From the NCBI RefSeq assembly GCF_003057875.1, contig NZ_PYXZ01000011.1, forward strand, positions 440 to 64,439: a stretch of DNA of 64,000 bases, written 5' to 3'. This DNA comes from Nocardioides currus (GTDB lineage Bacteria > Actinomycetota > Actinomycetes > Propionibacteriales > Nocardioidaceae). Numbering within the stretch: the first letter of the stretch is position 1; each line of letters begins with the position of its first letter. The notes under the pieces were generated by a model. That model saw nothing but the letters and a program-made list of their open reading frames with translations. It was not told where the DNA came from and searched no databases. This document shows, one piece after another, positions 8,656 to 19,667 of the stretch. A program made the position numbers and the translations under genes.

Positions 8656-8666
8656 GCTTGAACCCC
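8653..8666 (+). promoter_or_regulatory. Leaderless -10 promoter of pyrG
   Basis: TAGGCT at 8653-8658 lies eight bases before the GTG at 8667, with no ribosome site between. It overlaps the last codon of steB, so pyrG probably has its own promoter as well as read-through. Confidence 0.6.
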
Positions 8667-10376
<1,710 letters not shown>

Positions 10377-10480
10377 CGCCGACTCGGCCGTCGGCTGGCG
10401 CCGACTCGGCGGTCGGCTGGCGCCGACTCGGCCGTCGGCTCGTGCCGACTCGGCGGTCGGCTGGCGCCGACTCGCGGGTC
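10377..10480. repeat. 22-bp tandem repeat, five copies, between convergent genes
   Basis: GCCGAC begins at 10378, 10400, 10422, 10444 and 10466, an exact 22-bp period. Each of the first four units is a small hairpin: GCCGAC, six bases TCGGCC or TCGGCG, then GTCGGC. The sixth loop base alternates C/G between units 1 to 4, so the array looks like a duplicated 44-bp dimer. Unit 5 has lost the right arm. The array fills the whole gap between pyrG and pepN and touches both stop codons. It could act as a two-way terminator. Confidence 0.9.
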
Positions 10481-12926
10481 AGAGCTCCCGGGCGCGGTGC
10501 AGCCGGCCGAGCACGAACGACTGGGCGCGCAGCTGGTTGCGGGCGTACAGCGAGATCGACTCGTCCTCGCTGGCGGCGAGCGCCGCCGTCAGGAACGACT
10601 CGTCGCCGACGGCGTGGGGATACATCGCCCGGATCACCACGCCCTGGTTGAGCATGCCGCCCTTGAGGACGGGGAGCTCCTCGAGGTAGCGGTGGGTGTA
10701 CGGCGCCAGCAGCTCGAACTGGCCGGGCCGCCAGAAGATGGCACCGAGCTCGAGGGTGTCGCGGCTCGCGGGCACGGCGTAGTCGACGAAGAACGCCCGC
10801 CACACGGCCTCCTTGGCCTCCTGGTCGGGGCTGGCGGCGAGCACCTTGAGCCGCTTGATCCCGGCGTCGGGGTCGGCGTCGCGCTCGAGCAGGCGGTCCA
10901 CGGCGTCGTCGTCACGCTGGCCCAGCTCGGCGCGGCGGATCAGCATCCGCCAGGCGAGGTCGGAGTCGCCGGCCGCGGCCGACGCCTCGTCGAGCACGGC
11001 CCAGTGCTCGTCGGTCGTCGCGTTGCCGGCCAGCGTGCGCAGCGCCGGCTGCCGGTTGGCCGGGTCCTGCGCCAGGATCGCGGCCGCGTCGGCGAGCGCC
11101 GAGCGCAGCGTGGGGGAGTCCGCGGGACGGGCCCAGCGGTCGGCGACGTGGTGGCCGACGGACAGGAAGGGCTCGACGAGCGCGGGGTTGCCCTCGGTGC
11201 GCAGCGCGCGGGCCAGCGAGGTGGCGCCGGCGGCCGGTGCGAGCTCGCCGAGGAGCAGCAGCTGGGTGATCGTGCCGACGACCAGCGCCCGCGCGAGCGG
11301 GTCCTCGAGGTCGCCGACGCGCTCCAGCGCCAGGTCGAGCGAGGCGGCGTCGGGACGGACCGCGGCGAACGTGAGGTCGCCGGCGTTCAGCAGCCGCAGG
11401 TCGCCCTCGGGGAGCTCGACCTCGGTGGTCGCGCCCGCGAGCTGGACCGGCGTCACCGCGACCTCGCGCATCGCCTCCCCGTCGACGGCGTAGGTCGCGA
11501 TGTCGATGCGGTGCGGGCGCGGCTCGAGGTCGTCCGCGGACTCGACGTGCACGGTCGAGCCGACCAGCGAGAGGACGTCGGTGCCGGCCCGGTCCAGCCA
11601 CGCCGCGGTCCAGTCGGACAGGTCACGGCCGGCGGCCTCGCCGTACGCCCCCATCAGGTCGTCGAGGACGGTGTTGCCGAACGCGTGGTCGCGGAAGTAG
11701 GCGCGCAGCCCCTCCACGAAGGCGTCCTCGCCGATGTAGGCCATCAGCTGGTGGAGCACGCTCTGGCCCTTGACGTAGGTGATCGCGTCGAAGTTGGCCA
11801 TCGCGCCGTTGACGTCGGCGACCTCACCGCGGATCGGGTGGCGGCCCGGGCCCATGTCCATCTCGTAGGCGGGGCGCTTGTAGAGCGCGAGGAAGCTCGC
11901 CCACTGGTCGGAGAACTCGGTGGCCCGCGCCATCGCCCAGTTGGACGCCCAGGACGCGAACGCCTCGTTGAGCCACAGGTCGTCCCACCACTGCATGGTC
12001 ACGAGGTCGCCGAACCACATGTGGGCCATCTCGTGGAGGACGAACTCGGCCCGCACGGCGCGCTGGTTGTGCGACGGCGGCGTGCGGAAGAGCTGGGAGT
12101 CGCCGTAGGTCACGCAGCCCCAGTTCTCCATCGCACCACCGAGGTTGGGCACGAAGACCTGGTCGTAGCGCTCCTGCGGGAACGGCATGGCGAACTTCTC
12201 GCCGAAGAACGCCAGCCCCTGGCGTGTGAGCGTCACCAGCTCCTCGAGGTCGCGCTCGAGGTGCGGCACGAGCGACTGGCGGCAGAAGAAGCCGAGGTCG
12301 TAGCCGTCGTGCTGCTGGCGGATCTCGTGGAAGGGCCCGGCGTTGACGACCACGACGTACGTCGAGAGGCGGGGCGTGTCCGCGAAGCGCCACAGCCGCG
12401 CGTCGGCCTGCGCGGCGTCCTCGACCGAGTCGGGCGCCGAGTTGGAGGTGACGGTCCACGTCGACGGGGCGAGGACGGTGAAGCCGTGTGGTGCCTTGAG
12501 GTCGGGCTGGTCGAAGCAGGCCCACAGCTTGCGGGCCTCGTCGGTCTCGAGGCTGGTCCAGACGTAGACGAGCTTGTCGGTGGGGTCGACGGTGCGGAGG
12601 ATGCCCTCGCCGCTGCCGGTGTTGGTGGTCGACGCCTCGACGACGAGCACGTTGTCGGCGGCCAGTCCGGTGAGGGGGAGGCGGCCGTCCCGGGCGGTGC
12701 TGACGTCGAGCTCGACGCCGTTGAGGCTGGCCCTGGAGACGTCGGCGACGCAGTCGACGAAGGTCGAGGCGCCCGGCTCGCGGCAGGTGAAGGTGATGGT
12801 GCTGACCGAGGCGAAGCGCTCGCCCTCGAGCAGCCCGGTCATGTCGACCTCGATGTCGTAGCGCTCGACCTCGAGCAGGCGGGACCGCTCGGCGGCTTCG
12901 ATCTGGGTCAGGCTCAGCAACGTCAT
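10479..12926 (-). CDS. pepN: Aminopeptidase N (M1 family)
   Basis: This zinc metallopeptidase removes N-terminal amino acids from peptides in the cytoplasm. The 815 residues show the substrate-binding GAMENWG motif and the zinc site HEMAHMWFGD with the third ligand in WLNEAFASW, in the HExxH-18-E spacing, around residue 298-325. A C-terminal ERAP1-like helical domain follows. No signal peptide. I start it at the ATG at 12926: a TACGGT -10 box lies six bases upstream on the minus strand, while an in-frame upstream extension would run over the divergent Nudix gene. It converges on pyrG across the 22-bp repeats. Confidence 0.94.
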   Translation of the reverse strand: MTLLSLTQIEAAERSRLLEVERYDIEVDMTGLLEGERFASVSTITFTCREPGASTFVDCVADVSRASLNGVELDVSTARDGRLPLTGLAADNVLVVEASTTNTGSGEGILRTVDPTDKLVYVWTSLETDEARKLWACFDQPDLKAPHGFTVLAPSTWTVTSNSAPDSVEDAAQADARLWRFADTPRLSTYVVVVNAGPFHEIRQQHDGYDLGFFCRQSLVPHLERDLEELVTLTRQGLAFFGEKFAMPFPQERYDQVFVPNLGGAMENWGCVTYGDSQLFRTPPSHNQRAVRAEFVLHEMAHMWFGDLVTMQWWDDLWLNEAFASWASNWAMARATEFSDQWASFLALYKRPAYEMDMGPGRHPIRGEVADVNGAMANFDAITYVKGQSVLHQLMAYIGEDAFVEGLRAYFRDHAFGNTVLDDLMGAYGEAAGRDLSDWTAAWLDRAGTDVLSLVGSTVHVESADDLEPRPHRIDIATYAVDGEAMREVAVTPVQLAGATTEVELPEGDLRLLNAGDLTFAAVRPDAASLDLALERVGDLEDPLARALVVGTITQLLLLGELAPAAGATSLARALRTEGNPALVEPFLSVGHHVADRWARPADSPTLRSALADAAAILAQDPANRQPALRTLAGNATTDEHWAVLDEASAAAGDSDLAWRMLIRRAELGQRDDDAVDRLLERDADPDAGIKRLKVLAASPDQEAKEAVWRAFFVDYAVPASRDTLELGAIFWRPGQFELLAPYTHRYLEELPVLKGGMLNQGVVIRAMYPHAVGDESFLTAALAASEDESISLYARNQLRAQSFVLGRLHRAREL

Positions 12927-12970
12927 GGGGTGACCGTACTCACAGAGCCCGCGAACGCTAATTTGGCGGC
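12927..12970. promoter_or_regulatory. Overlapping divergent leaderless promoters (pepN / Nudix)
   Basis: On the minus strand TACGGT (12933-12938) lies six bases before the pepN ATG. On the plus strand TAATTT (12959-12964) lies six bases before the Nudix ATG. Only 20 bp separate the two -10 boxes, so each -35 region falls on the other promoter's -10 or start site. Both could hardly be occupied at once. Confidence 0.5.
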
Positions 12971-13573
12971 ATGGACGACGCAACGCTGGCCGATCGACCG
13001 TCCTCCTGGCCGGTCGTGCGCACTCGCGACCTGCACCGGGACGGGTGGATCGTCGCGCTGCGCGAGGACGTCGTGACGAGGCCCGGCCACCCCGAGGACG
13101 AGTTCACCAGGATCTCGCTCGAGCACCCCGGCGCGGTCGTGGTCCTCGCGGTCGACGACGAGGAACGGGTGCTGTGCCTGCGGCAGTACCGCCACACGAC
13201 CCGCCGTGACTTCGTGGAGCTGCCCGCGGGGCTGAAGGACGCGGCGGGGGAGCCGGCGGTGGACACGGCCCGTCGCGAGCTGCGAGAAGAGGCCGAGCTC
13301 GCCGCGAGCTCGTGGCAGCTGCTGCTCAGCACCTTCGCCAGCGCGGGCATCAGCGAGGAGGTGCACGACATCTTCCTCGCGCGCGGGCTCACGTCCGCGC
13401 CGCGCGGGGACTTCGAGCTGGTGCACGAGGAGGCGGAGATGGAGACCTTCTGGGCGCCGATGTCCGACCTCCTCGACGCGGTGCTCGAGGGACGTGTCCG
13501 GCAGGGTCCGCTGGCCCAGGCGGTGCTGGCCTACGACGTGCTCAAGAGGCGCGGTTTGCTCGAATCGTTGTGA
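12971..13573 (+). CDS. Nudix hydrolase, ADP-ribose pyrophosphatase-like
   Basis: The 200-residue product has the Nudix box as GLKDAAGEPAVDTARRELRE followed by EAEL, around residues 82-105, with the catalytic REL.EE core intact; the usual final Gly is Glu here. The upstream VLAVDDEERVLCLRQYRHTTRRDFVELPAG is typical of ADP-ribose diphosphatases, which split ADP-ribose into AMP and ribose-5-phosphate. In M. tuberculosis the equivalent gene (Rv1700, from memory) also follows pyrG. The ATG at 12971 has no ribosome site but a -10 box six bases before it. The exact substrate is not proven by sequence. Confidence 0.85.
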   Translation: MDDATLADRPSSWPVVRTRDLHRDGWIVALREDVVTRPGHPEDEFTRISLEHPGAVVVLAVDDEERVLCLRQYRHTTRRDFVELPAGLKDAAGEPAVDTARRELREEAELAASSWQLLLSTFASAGISEEVHDIFLARGLTSAPRGDFELVHEEAEMETFWAPMSDLLDAVLEGRVRQGPLAQAVLAYDVLKRRGLLESL

Positions 13574-13587
13574 CAGGCGAAGGGCGG

Positions 13588-13616
13588 TAGTGTCGCTCCG
13601 TTGTGACACGGGTCAC
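13588..13616 (+). promoter_or_regulatory. Possible ald promoter with GTGAC palindrome
   Basis: TAGTGT at 13588-13593 could be a -10 box with a start near 13600. GTGAC at 13603-13607 and GTCAC at 13612-13616 form a short palindrome just past that point. Further GTGAC copies occur at 13570 and 13622. Alanine dehydrogenase genes are usually controlled by an Lrp/AldR regulator, so an operator here is reasonable but not shown. Confidence 0.35.
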
Positions 13617-13665
13617 GAGGTGTGACGCGTGCAGGCTCGGCACGTCAGTTCGGCAAGGAGACAAG

Positions 13666-14781
13666 GTGAAGGTCGGCGTTCCCAAGGAAGTCAAGAACCA
13701 CGAGTACCGGGTGGCGATCACCCCGGCCGGTGTCCACGAGTTCACCACGCACGGCCACGAGGTCGTCGTGCAGGAAGGGGCGGGCCTGGGCTCGTCCATC
13801 GCCGACGAGGAGTTCGTCGCGGCCGGCGCGCGCATCCTGCCCACCGCCGACGACGTCTGGGAGTACGCCGACCTGGTGCTCAAGGTCAAGGAGCCGATCG
13901 AGGAGGAGTACCCCCGCATGCGCGAGGGGCAGGTGCTGTTCACCTACCTCCACCTGGCCGCCGACAAGCCGCTGACCGAGGAGCTCGTCAAGCGCAAGGT
14001 CACCGCCATCGCCTACGAGACCGTCCAGACCCCCGACGGGGCGCTGCCGCTGCTGCACCCGATGTCCGAGGTCGCGGGCCGCCTGGCCCCGCAGGCCGGC
14101 GCCTACCACCTGATGCGTGCCGGCGGTGGCCGCGGCGTGCTGCTCGGCGGCGTGTCCGGTGTCTACCACGGCAAGGTCGTGGTCATCGGCGCCGGCGTGT
14201 CGGGCATGAACGCCGCCGCGATCGCCCTCGGCATGCACGCCGAGGTGCTGCTGCTCGACAAGGACATCAACAAGCTCCGTTCGGCGGACCGGATCTACCA
14301 GGGCCACCTGCAGACGATCGCGTCCAACGGCTACGAGATCGAGCGCGCGTGCCTCGACGCCGACCTGGTCATCGGCGCCGTCCTGGTCCCGGGCGCGAAG
14401 GCGCCCACCCTGATCTCCAACGACCTGGTCTCGCGGATGAAGCCCGGCTCGGTGCTGGTCGACATCTCGATCGACCAGGGCGGCTGCTTCGAGGACTCCC
14501 GCGCCACCACGCACGCCGACCCGACCTACCAGGTCCACGAGTCGATCTTCTACTGCGTGGCCAACATGCCCGGTGCGGTGCCCCACACCTCGACGTACGC
14601 CCTCACCAACGTGACGCTGCCCTACGCCGTCGCGCTGGCCGACAAGGGCTGGCAGCAGGCGTGCAAGGACGACCACAGCCTCGCCCTCGGGCTCAACACC
14701 CACGACGGCCAGCTCACCAACGGCCCGGTCGGCGAGGCGGTCGGCCTGGAGGCCGTGGGGCTGGATACCGTCCTCGTGTGA
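13666..14781 (+). CDS. ald: Alanine dehydrogenase
   Basis: Ald interconverts L-alanine and pyruvate plus ammonia with NAD. The 371-residue length is exactly that of the family. The start KVGVPKEVKNHEYRVAITPAGV, the pyruvate-binding Lys75 (KVKEP), catalytic His96 (TYLHLAADK) and the NAD-binding GAGVSGMNAA near 175-184 are all present. GTG 13666 is chosen because AGGAG lies five bases before it; the frame is open for 21 codons upstream without a ribosome site. The stop is directly followed by the xerD start, so the two genes are probably co-transcribed. Confidence 0.95.
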   Translation: MKVGVPKEVKNHEYRVAITPAGVHEFTTHGHEVVVQEGAGLGSSIADEEFVAAGARILPTADDVWEYADLVLKVKEPIEEEYPRMREGQVLFTYLHLAADKPLTEELVKRKVTAIAYETVQTPDGALPLLHPMSEVAGRLAPQAGAYHLMRAGGGRGVLLGGVSGVYHGKVVVIGAGVSGMNAAAIALGMHAEVLLLDKDINKLRSADRIYQGHLQTIASNGYEIERACLDADLVIGAVLVPGAKAPTLISNDLVSRMKPGSVLVDISIDQGGCFEDSRATTHADPTYQVHESIFYCVANMPGAVPHTSTYALTNVTLPYAVALADKGWQQACKDDHSLALGLNTHDGQLTNGPVGEAVGLEAVGLDTVLV

Positions 14782-15714
14782 GTGATCGTGGGTGACGCCC
14801 TGACGCGCGCCATCCGCACCTACCTCGACCACCTGGCCGTGGAGCGCGGACTGGCGGCCAACACCCTGACGTCCTACCGGCGCGACCTGCGGAGGTACGC
14901 CGCACACCTGGACGCCGAGGGTGTCGGCACCCTCGACGAGGTGAGCGAGGCGGTGGTCTCGGGCTTCCTGATGCGGTTGCGCGAGGGGGACGCCGACCAC
15001 CCGCCGCTGAGCTCGACCTCGGCCGCGCGGACCGTCGTGGCGGTCCGGGGGTTCCACAAGTTCGCCGTCGCGGACGGCCTGGCGACCCACGACCCGGCAG
15101 GTGCGGTCAAGCCGCCGACGCCGGCCAAGCGGCTGCCGAAGGCGCTCCCGCTCTCCGACGTCGAGGCGATCCTCGAGGCCGCCGGGTCGGCGGACACCAC
15201 GCTCGCGCTGCGTGACCGCGCGCTGCTGGAGGTGCTCTACGGCACCGGGGCCCGGATCTCCGAGGCGGTTGGCCTCGACGTGGACGACGTGGACACGGTC
15301 GACGCGACGGTCCTGCTGCGCGGCAAGGGGTCGAAGGAGCGGCTGGTGCCGATCGGCGGCTACGCCCTCGACGCGGTCGCGGCCTACCTCACCCGGGCCC
15401 GCCCCGAGCTGGTGGCCGCGAAGACGCCGGGCGGCGCGATGTTCCTCAACTCCCGGGGCGGGCGGCTGTCACGGCAGAGCGCCTGGGCGGTCCTGGTGCG
15501 GACCGCCGAGCGGGCGGGCGTCACCCGCGACGTCTCGCCGCACACGCTGCGCCACTCGTTCGCCACGCACCTGCTCGACGGTGGTGCCGACGTCCGCGTC
15601 GTGCAGGAGCTGCTCGGCCACGCATCGGTGACCACGACGCAGGTCTACACGCTGGTGACCGTCGACAACCTGCGCGAGGTCTTCGCCACCGCGCACCCCC
15701 GGGCCCGTGACTGA
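14782..15714 (+). CDS. xerD: Tyrosine recombinase XerD
   Basis: XerD, with XerC and FtsK, resolves chromosome dimers at dif. The 310-residue protein has an N-terminal SAM-like DNA-binding domain and the catalytic set Arg158 (GARISE), Lys182/185 (GKGSKERLVP), His254 and Arg257 (HTLRHSFATHL), His280 (LLGHASVTTTQ) and nucleophile Tyr289. Length and motifs fit housekeeping XerD rather than a phage integrase. GTG 14782 directly follows the ald stop; GTG 14788 is an alternative. Its last eight bases overlap the start of the large regulator gene. Confidence 0.92.
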   Translation: MIVGDALTRAIRTYLDHLAVERGLAANTLTSYRRDLRRYAAHLDAEGVGTLDEVSEAVVSGFLMRLREGDADHPPLSSTSAARTVVAVRGFHKFAVADGLATHDPAGAVKPPTPAKRLPKALPLSDVEAILEAAGSADTTLALRDRALLEVLYGTGARISEAVGLDVDDVDTVDATVLLRGKGSKERLVPIGGYALDAVAAYLTRARPELVAAKTPGGAMFLNSRGGRLSRQSAWAVLVRTAERAGVTRDVSPHTLRHSFATHLLDGGADVRVVQELLGHASVTTTQVYTLVTVDNLREVFATAHPRARD

Positions 15715-18700
15715 GCTCCACGCGCCCGCGCTCCGGCTCCTGGACGGCGTCTCCTGGCAGGGCGAGGCCATCCCCGGCGATCGGCTGAAGTCGTTGCTGG
15801 CCGCCCTGGCCCTCGAGCCAAGCGGCGTGAGCGACGCCGGGCTGGCGGCGAGGGTGTGGGCGGACGACGAACCCGCCCACCCGACCAAGGCCCTGCAGGT
15901 GCTGGTCTCGCGCATCCGTTCGCGCACGCAGGCGTCGGTGCCGGTGCGGCACGACGGCGGCTACCGCCTCGGGCTGGCGGTGGCGGACGTGGACGCGTGG
16001 ACGCTCACGCGACGCGTCACCGATGCCCGGGCGGCCCTGGCTGCCGGCGACCCCGCGGCCGCCCTGGACCTGGTCGACGTCGTGTCGGGGTGGTCCGTCT
16101 CGACCGTCGACTCCGGCCCGCTCGCCGACCTGCGCGCCCGGGCCCGCGCGGACCTCGCCGACGCGCTCCGCACCCGTGGCGTCGCGCTCAGCCGGACCGG
16201 TCGCCACGACGAGGCCGCTCCGGTGCTCGCCACGGTCGCGGCGACCGCTGGCGACGACGTGGAGGTGCGGGAGGCGTGGTTGCGCTCGCAGGCCGCAACA
16301 GCCGGCGCGGCCACCGCGCTGTCGAGCTACGAGGCCTTCCGCGAGGACCTCGCCGACCGGCTCGGCGTCGATCCCGACCCGACGCTGCAGCGGCTCCACG
16401 CCGAGCTGCTCGCGGCCGACGCCCCGGTCCGCAGCGGTGTGCGTCACGACGTCGGGGACACCGGGGGGCTGCTCGGCCGCGACGCCGACCTCGAGCGACT
16501 GCGCACGAGCATGGCCAGCGGCCGGCTCACGACGATCCTGGGCCCCGGCGGCATCGGCAAGACCAGTGCCGCCCAGCTGCTCGCCGCCGAGTCCACGGTG
16601 CCGCGCGTGCACGTGGTCGAGCTGGTCGGCGTGGGCGCCGGCGACGACGTGGTCGCGGCGGTCGGCGCCGCCCTCGGGGTCCGCGGCTCGTTCACCACCC
16701 GCCACGCGCTCACCGCGGCCCAGCAGTCCGACGTGCGTGGGCGGTTGGCCCAGGAGCTCGACGCCGCGCCCGCGCTGCTCGTGCTCGACAACTGCGAGCA
16801 CGTCCTGGAGCCGGTCGCGGCCCTGGTGGCGTTCCTGCTGGCGACCACGCGCGACCTCCGGGTGCTCACGACCAGCCGCGCGCCGCTGCGGCTGGCGGCG
16901 GAGCGGGTGGTGCCGCTGAGCCAGCTCGCCGACCCCGACGCCGAGCAGCTGTTCGTACGCCGCGCGCTCGCCGTCCGCCCGGACGCCGCCGTGGACGCCG
17001 ACACCGTGCGCGCGGTGGTGTCGCGCCTCGACGGTCTCCCGCTCGCGGTCGAGCTCGCCGCCGCCCGGGTGCGGACGATGACCGTCGCGGAGGTCGCGGC
17101 CGCCCTGTCCGACCGGTTCGCCACGCTGCGCACGCGCGATCGCAACGCGCCGGACCGCCACCGCACCCTCGAGGCCGTCATCGGCTGGTCGTGGGACCTG
17201 CTGGCCGCCGACGAGCGGCGCGCCCTGGCCTGGCTCTCGGTCTTCCAGGACGGCTTCGACCGCGCCACTGCCGCCGCGGTGCTGGGCCCGGACGGGCTCG
17301 ACCTCGTCGACGGCCTCGTGGAGCAGTCGCTGCTCGTCCTCACCGAGGACGCGGGCACCACCCGGTTGCGCGCGCTCGAGACCATCCGCGAGTTCGCCGC
17401 CAAGCAGCTCGCCTCGACGGGCGAGCACGACGACGCCGTGCGTGCCCAGCAGCGGTGGGCCACCGACCTGTCGCAGCGGTGCCACGACCTCGTGGTCGCG
17501 GACGACCAGGTCGAGCTCGTCGACCTCCTCGTCCGCGAGCAGAACAACCTGACCGACGTGCTGCGCCACGCGCTGGCGGTGGGGGACCGCGAGCTGGTGG
17601 CGCGCCTCGTCAGCCTGCTGGGGAGCCTGTGGACCATCACCGGCGACCAGCCGCGGATCTTCGCGATCTGCGACCCGGCATTCGAGCTGATGACCGGGTG
17701 GGACGTGCCCGCCGAGCTGCTCCGGCCCGCCCAGGAGGCGGCCGGCGCCCTGATGGTCCACCTCAGCTGGATGCCCGGCGTCGACCTCGACGGGCTGCGC
17801 GACCTCCTGCTGCAGGGGGACGTGCCGACGGGGACGTGGGGGCTGATCGGCCACACGGTCTACGTCGCCGACGAGCCCGCCGACCCGGCGGCCCGGGTCG
17901 CGCTGGTCGCCGACGCCCAGGACGACCCCGTTCGGGCGGGTGCCCTCCTCATGTGGGCCGCGATCCTCTCGGAGAACGACGGCGACGTGGACTCCGCCCG
18001 GACGTACGCCGCCCGCGCCCTGGCCGCCGGGACGCTCACGCCGTACCTGTTGGCCTCGGTCCACGCCGAGCTCAGCCAGCTCGCGATGGCCGTCGGCGAC
18101 CACCGGAGCGCAGCGCACCACGCGTCGATCGCGTGGCCGATGCTGCTGCAGGTGCACTCCGTGACCGATGCGTACAGCCTGCGCGTCGCGACCGCGATCT
18201 CACCGCTGCTCGACGGGGAGGTCGACCGGGCCGAGGCGATGTTGGAGGAGTTCGGCGAGCCGGACGGCGAGACCGCCCAGATGGGCGCACGACTCACCTG
18301 GCACGCCGCGCAGGCGGAGCTGGCCCTGGCGCGCGGCGACTTCGCCGGCGCGGTCCGCCGCTACGACTCGATCGTGGGGATGGTGCTGGAGGCCGACCCG
18401 GCCGGCGGGGTCAACCCGTGGTTGATGCTGTCGGCCTCGGCCGCGCTGGTGAGCCGGGCACGGTTCGGCGAGCGCGACGTGGACGCCCGCGCCGACGAGC
18501 TCCGCGACGTGCTGGTCGGCGCGGGCGGTGAGCTGCTCGACGGCCGCCTGTGGTTCACCGACCTGCCCCTCGACGGCGTGCTGATGGTCGCCCTGGCCGC
18601 CTGGGTGCTCCGCTACGGTCCGGCCGAGCAGCACGAGGACGGAGTGCTGCTCCTGGCCATCGCCCAGCGGTGGGCCTACAACCGCAGCATCCCGGTGATG

Positions 18701-18847
18701 TCTTGGGAGCCGATGGTGGGCCTGGCCGACGCGGCCCTGCCCGGGCGGGTCGACCAGCTCCTCGACGAGCTGGCCGACCGTGCCGGGCTGGCGCTGCTGC
18801 CCGACGCGACGGCGGCCGTCGGCCGGCTGCGCCGCGCCTGGCAGTGA
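15707..18847 (+). CDS. SARP/AfsR-like transcriptional regulator with NTPase and TPR-like domains
   Basis: The 1046 residues begin with a winged-helix DNA-binding region (to about 90) and a bacterial transcriptional activation domain (about 95-245, ending YEAFREDLADRLGVDPDPTLQRLHAELL). An NB-ARC/AAA-type ATPase follows, with Walker A GPGGIGKT at 279-286 and LLVLDNCEH. The remaining 550 residues are helical, TPR-like. This is the plan of AfsR, which activates secondary-metabolism or stress genes. The start overlaps xerD by eight bases. It converges with the ABC transporter pair with a five-base gap, and TTCACGC repeats before that transporter could be its target. That link is inference. Confidence 0.85.
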   Translation: MTELHAPALRLLDGVSWQGEAIPGDRLKSLLAALALEPSGVSDAGLAARVWADDEPAHPTKALQVLVSRIRSRTQASVPVRHDGGYRLGLAVADVDAWTLTRRVTDARAALAAGDPAAALDLVDVVSGWSVSTVDSGPLADLRARARADLADALRTRGVALSRTGRHDEAAPVLATVAATAGDDVEVREAWLRSQAATAGAATALSSYEAFREDLADRLGVDPDPTLQRLHAELLAADAPVRSGVRHDVGDTGGLLGRDADLERLRTSMASGRLTTILGPGGIGKTSAAQLLAAESTVPRVHVVELVGVGAGDDVVAAVGAALGVRGSFTTRHALTAAQQSDVRGRLAQELDAAPALLVLDNCEHVLEPVAALVAFLLATTRDLRVLTTSRAPLRLAAERVVPLSQLADPDAEQLFVRRALAVRPDAAVDADTVRAVVSRLDGLPLAVELAAARVRTMTVAEVAAALSDRFATLRTRDRNAPDRHRTLEAVIGWSWDLLAADERRALAWLSVFQDGFDRATAAAVLGPDGLDLVDGLVEQSLLVLTEDAGTTRLRALETIREFAAKQLASTGEHDDAVRAQQRWATDLSQRCHDLVVADDQVELVDLLVREQNNLTDVLRHALAVGDRELVARLVSLLGSLWTITGDQPRIFAICDPAFELMTGWDVPAELLRPAQEAAGALMVHLSWMPGVDLDGLRDLLLQGDVPTGTWGLIGHTVYVADEPADPAARVALVADAQDDPVRAGALLMWAAILSENDGDVDSARTYAARALAAGTLTPYLLASVHAELSQLAMAVGDHRSAAHHASIAWPMLLQVHSVTDAYSLRVATAISPLLDGEVDRAEAMLEEFGEPDGETAQMGARLTWHAAQAELALARGDFAGAVRRYDSIVGMVLEADPAGGVNPWLMLSASAALVSRARFGERDVDARADELRDVLVGAGGELLDGRLWFTDLPLDGVLMVALAAWVLRYGPAEQHEDGVLLLAIAQRWAYNRSIPVMSWEPMVGLADAALPGRVDQLLDELADRAGLALLPDATAAVGRLRRAWQ

Positions 18848-18852
18848 CCGGC

Positions 18853-19667
18853 TCAGAGCTTCTTGAAGCGGCGCACCGAGAGCGGGGCGAAGATCGCCAC
18901 GACCACGGCACAGCCGACGAGCGCCCAGCCGACCGCGCCGGTCACCTCACCGTGGTTGGCGAGGTCGCGCAGGGCGGTGATCACCAGCGAGACCGGGTTG
19001 ACGTTCGCGAACGCCTCGAGGGGGCGCGGCATCGTCTCGGTCGGCACGAAGGCGTTGGACAGGAACGTCAGCGGGAACATCACCAGCAGCGAGATGCCCT
19101 GGACCCCCTGGGCGTTGCGGCCCACGAGGCCGAAGAACGTGAAGATCCACGCCAGTGACCACCCGGCGACCACGGCGAGCATGATCGAGCCCGCCACGCC
19201 GACGAAGCCGCCACCGGGCCGGTAGCCGATGAGGATGCCGACCCCGAAGGTCAGGCAGGCGGCGATGAAGTAGCGCAGCATGTCGGCCACCATCGGGCCG
19301 GCCAACGGGGCGATGCGGGCGATGGGGAGCACCTTGAACCGGTCGAAGACCCCCGAGTCGAGGTCGGTGCGGAGCTGGACACCCGTGGCCACGCACGCCG
19401 TCAGGACCGTCTGCCCGATCAGGCCGGGGATGATGAGCGGGAGGTAGCTCGACACGTCGCCCGAGATGGCGCCGCCGAAGATGTAGGCGAACATCGCGGT
19501 GAAGATCAGCGGCTGGATGGTGACGTCGAACATCACCTCGAGGTTGCGGCGCATCTTCACTGTGGCACGCCAGGCGAGCGTGAAGGTCTGGGAGAGCGTG
19601 TCGGCGAGGCTGACGCGCTGCTCGAGGTCGGGGAGCGGGGGAGCGGTGCTCAGGGGGGTGGTGGTCG

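Noticed and set aside
10377..10480. CRISPR array
   Set aside because: Units are contiguous with no spacers; no cas genes. The same holds for 60723-61107.
10497..13076. 859-codon open frame on the + strand opposite pepN
   Set aside because: It is the antisense shadow of a clear M1 aminopeptidase; composition is Arg/Gly/Val-rich without any domain, as expected in GC-rich DNA.
14782..15714. Phage integrase
   Set aside because: Length, motifs and conserved position after the pyrG-Nudix region fit housekeeping XerD.
15521..18157. Long frame opposite the AfsR-like gene
   Set aside because: No start site or motif; the + strand shows Walker A and the activation domain.
16000..18840. Secondary-metabolite gene cluster around the AfsR-like regulator
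   Set aside because: Neighbours are xerD, an ABC pump and a helicase; no synthase genes.
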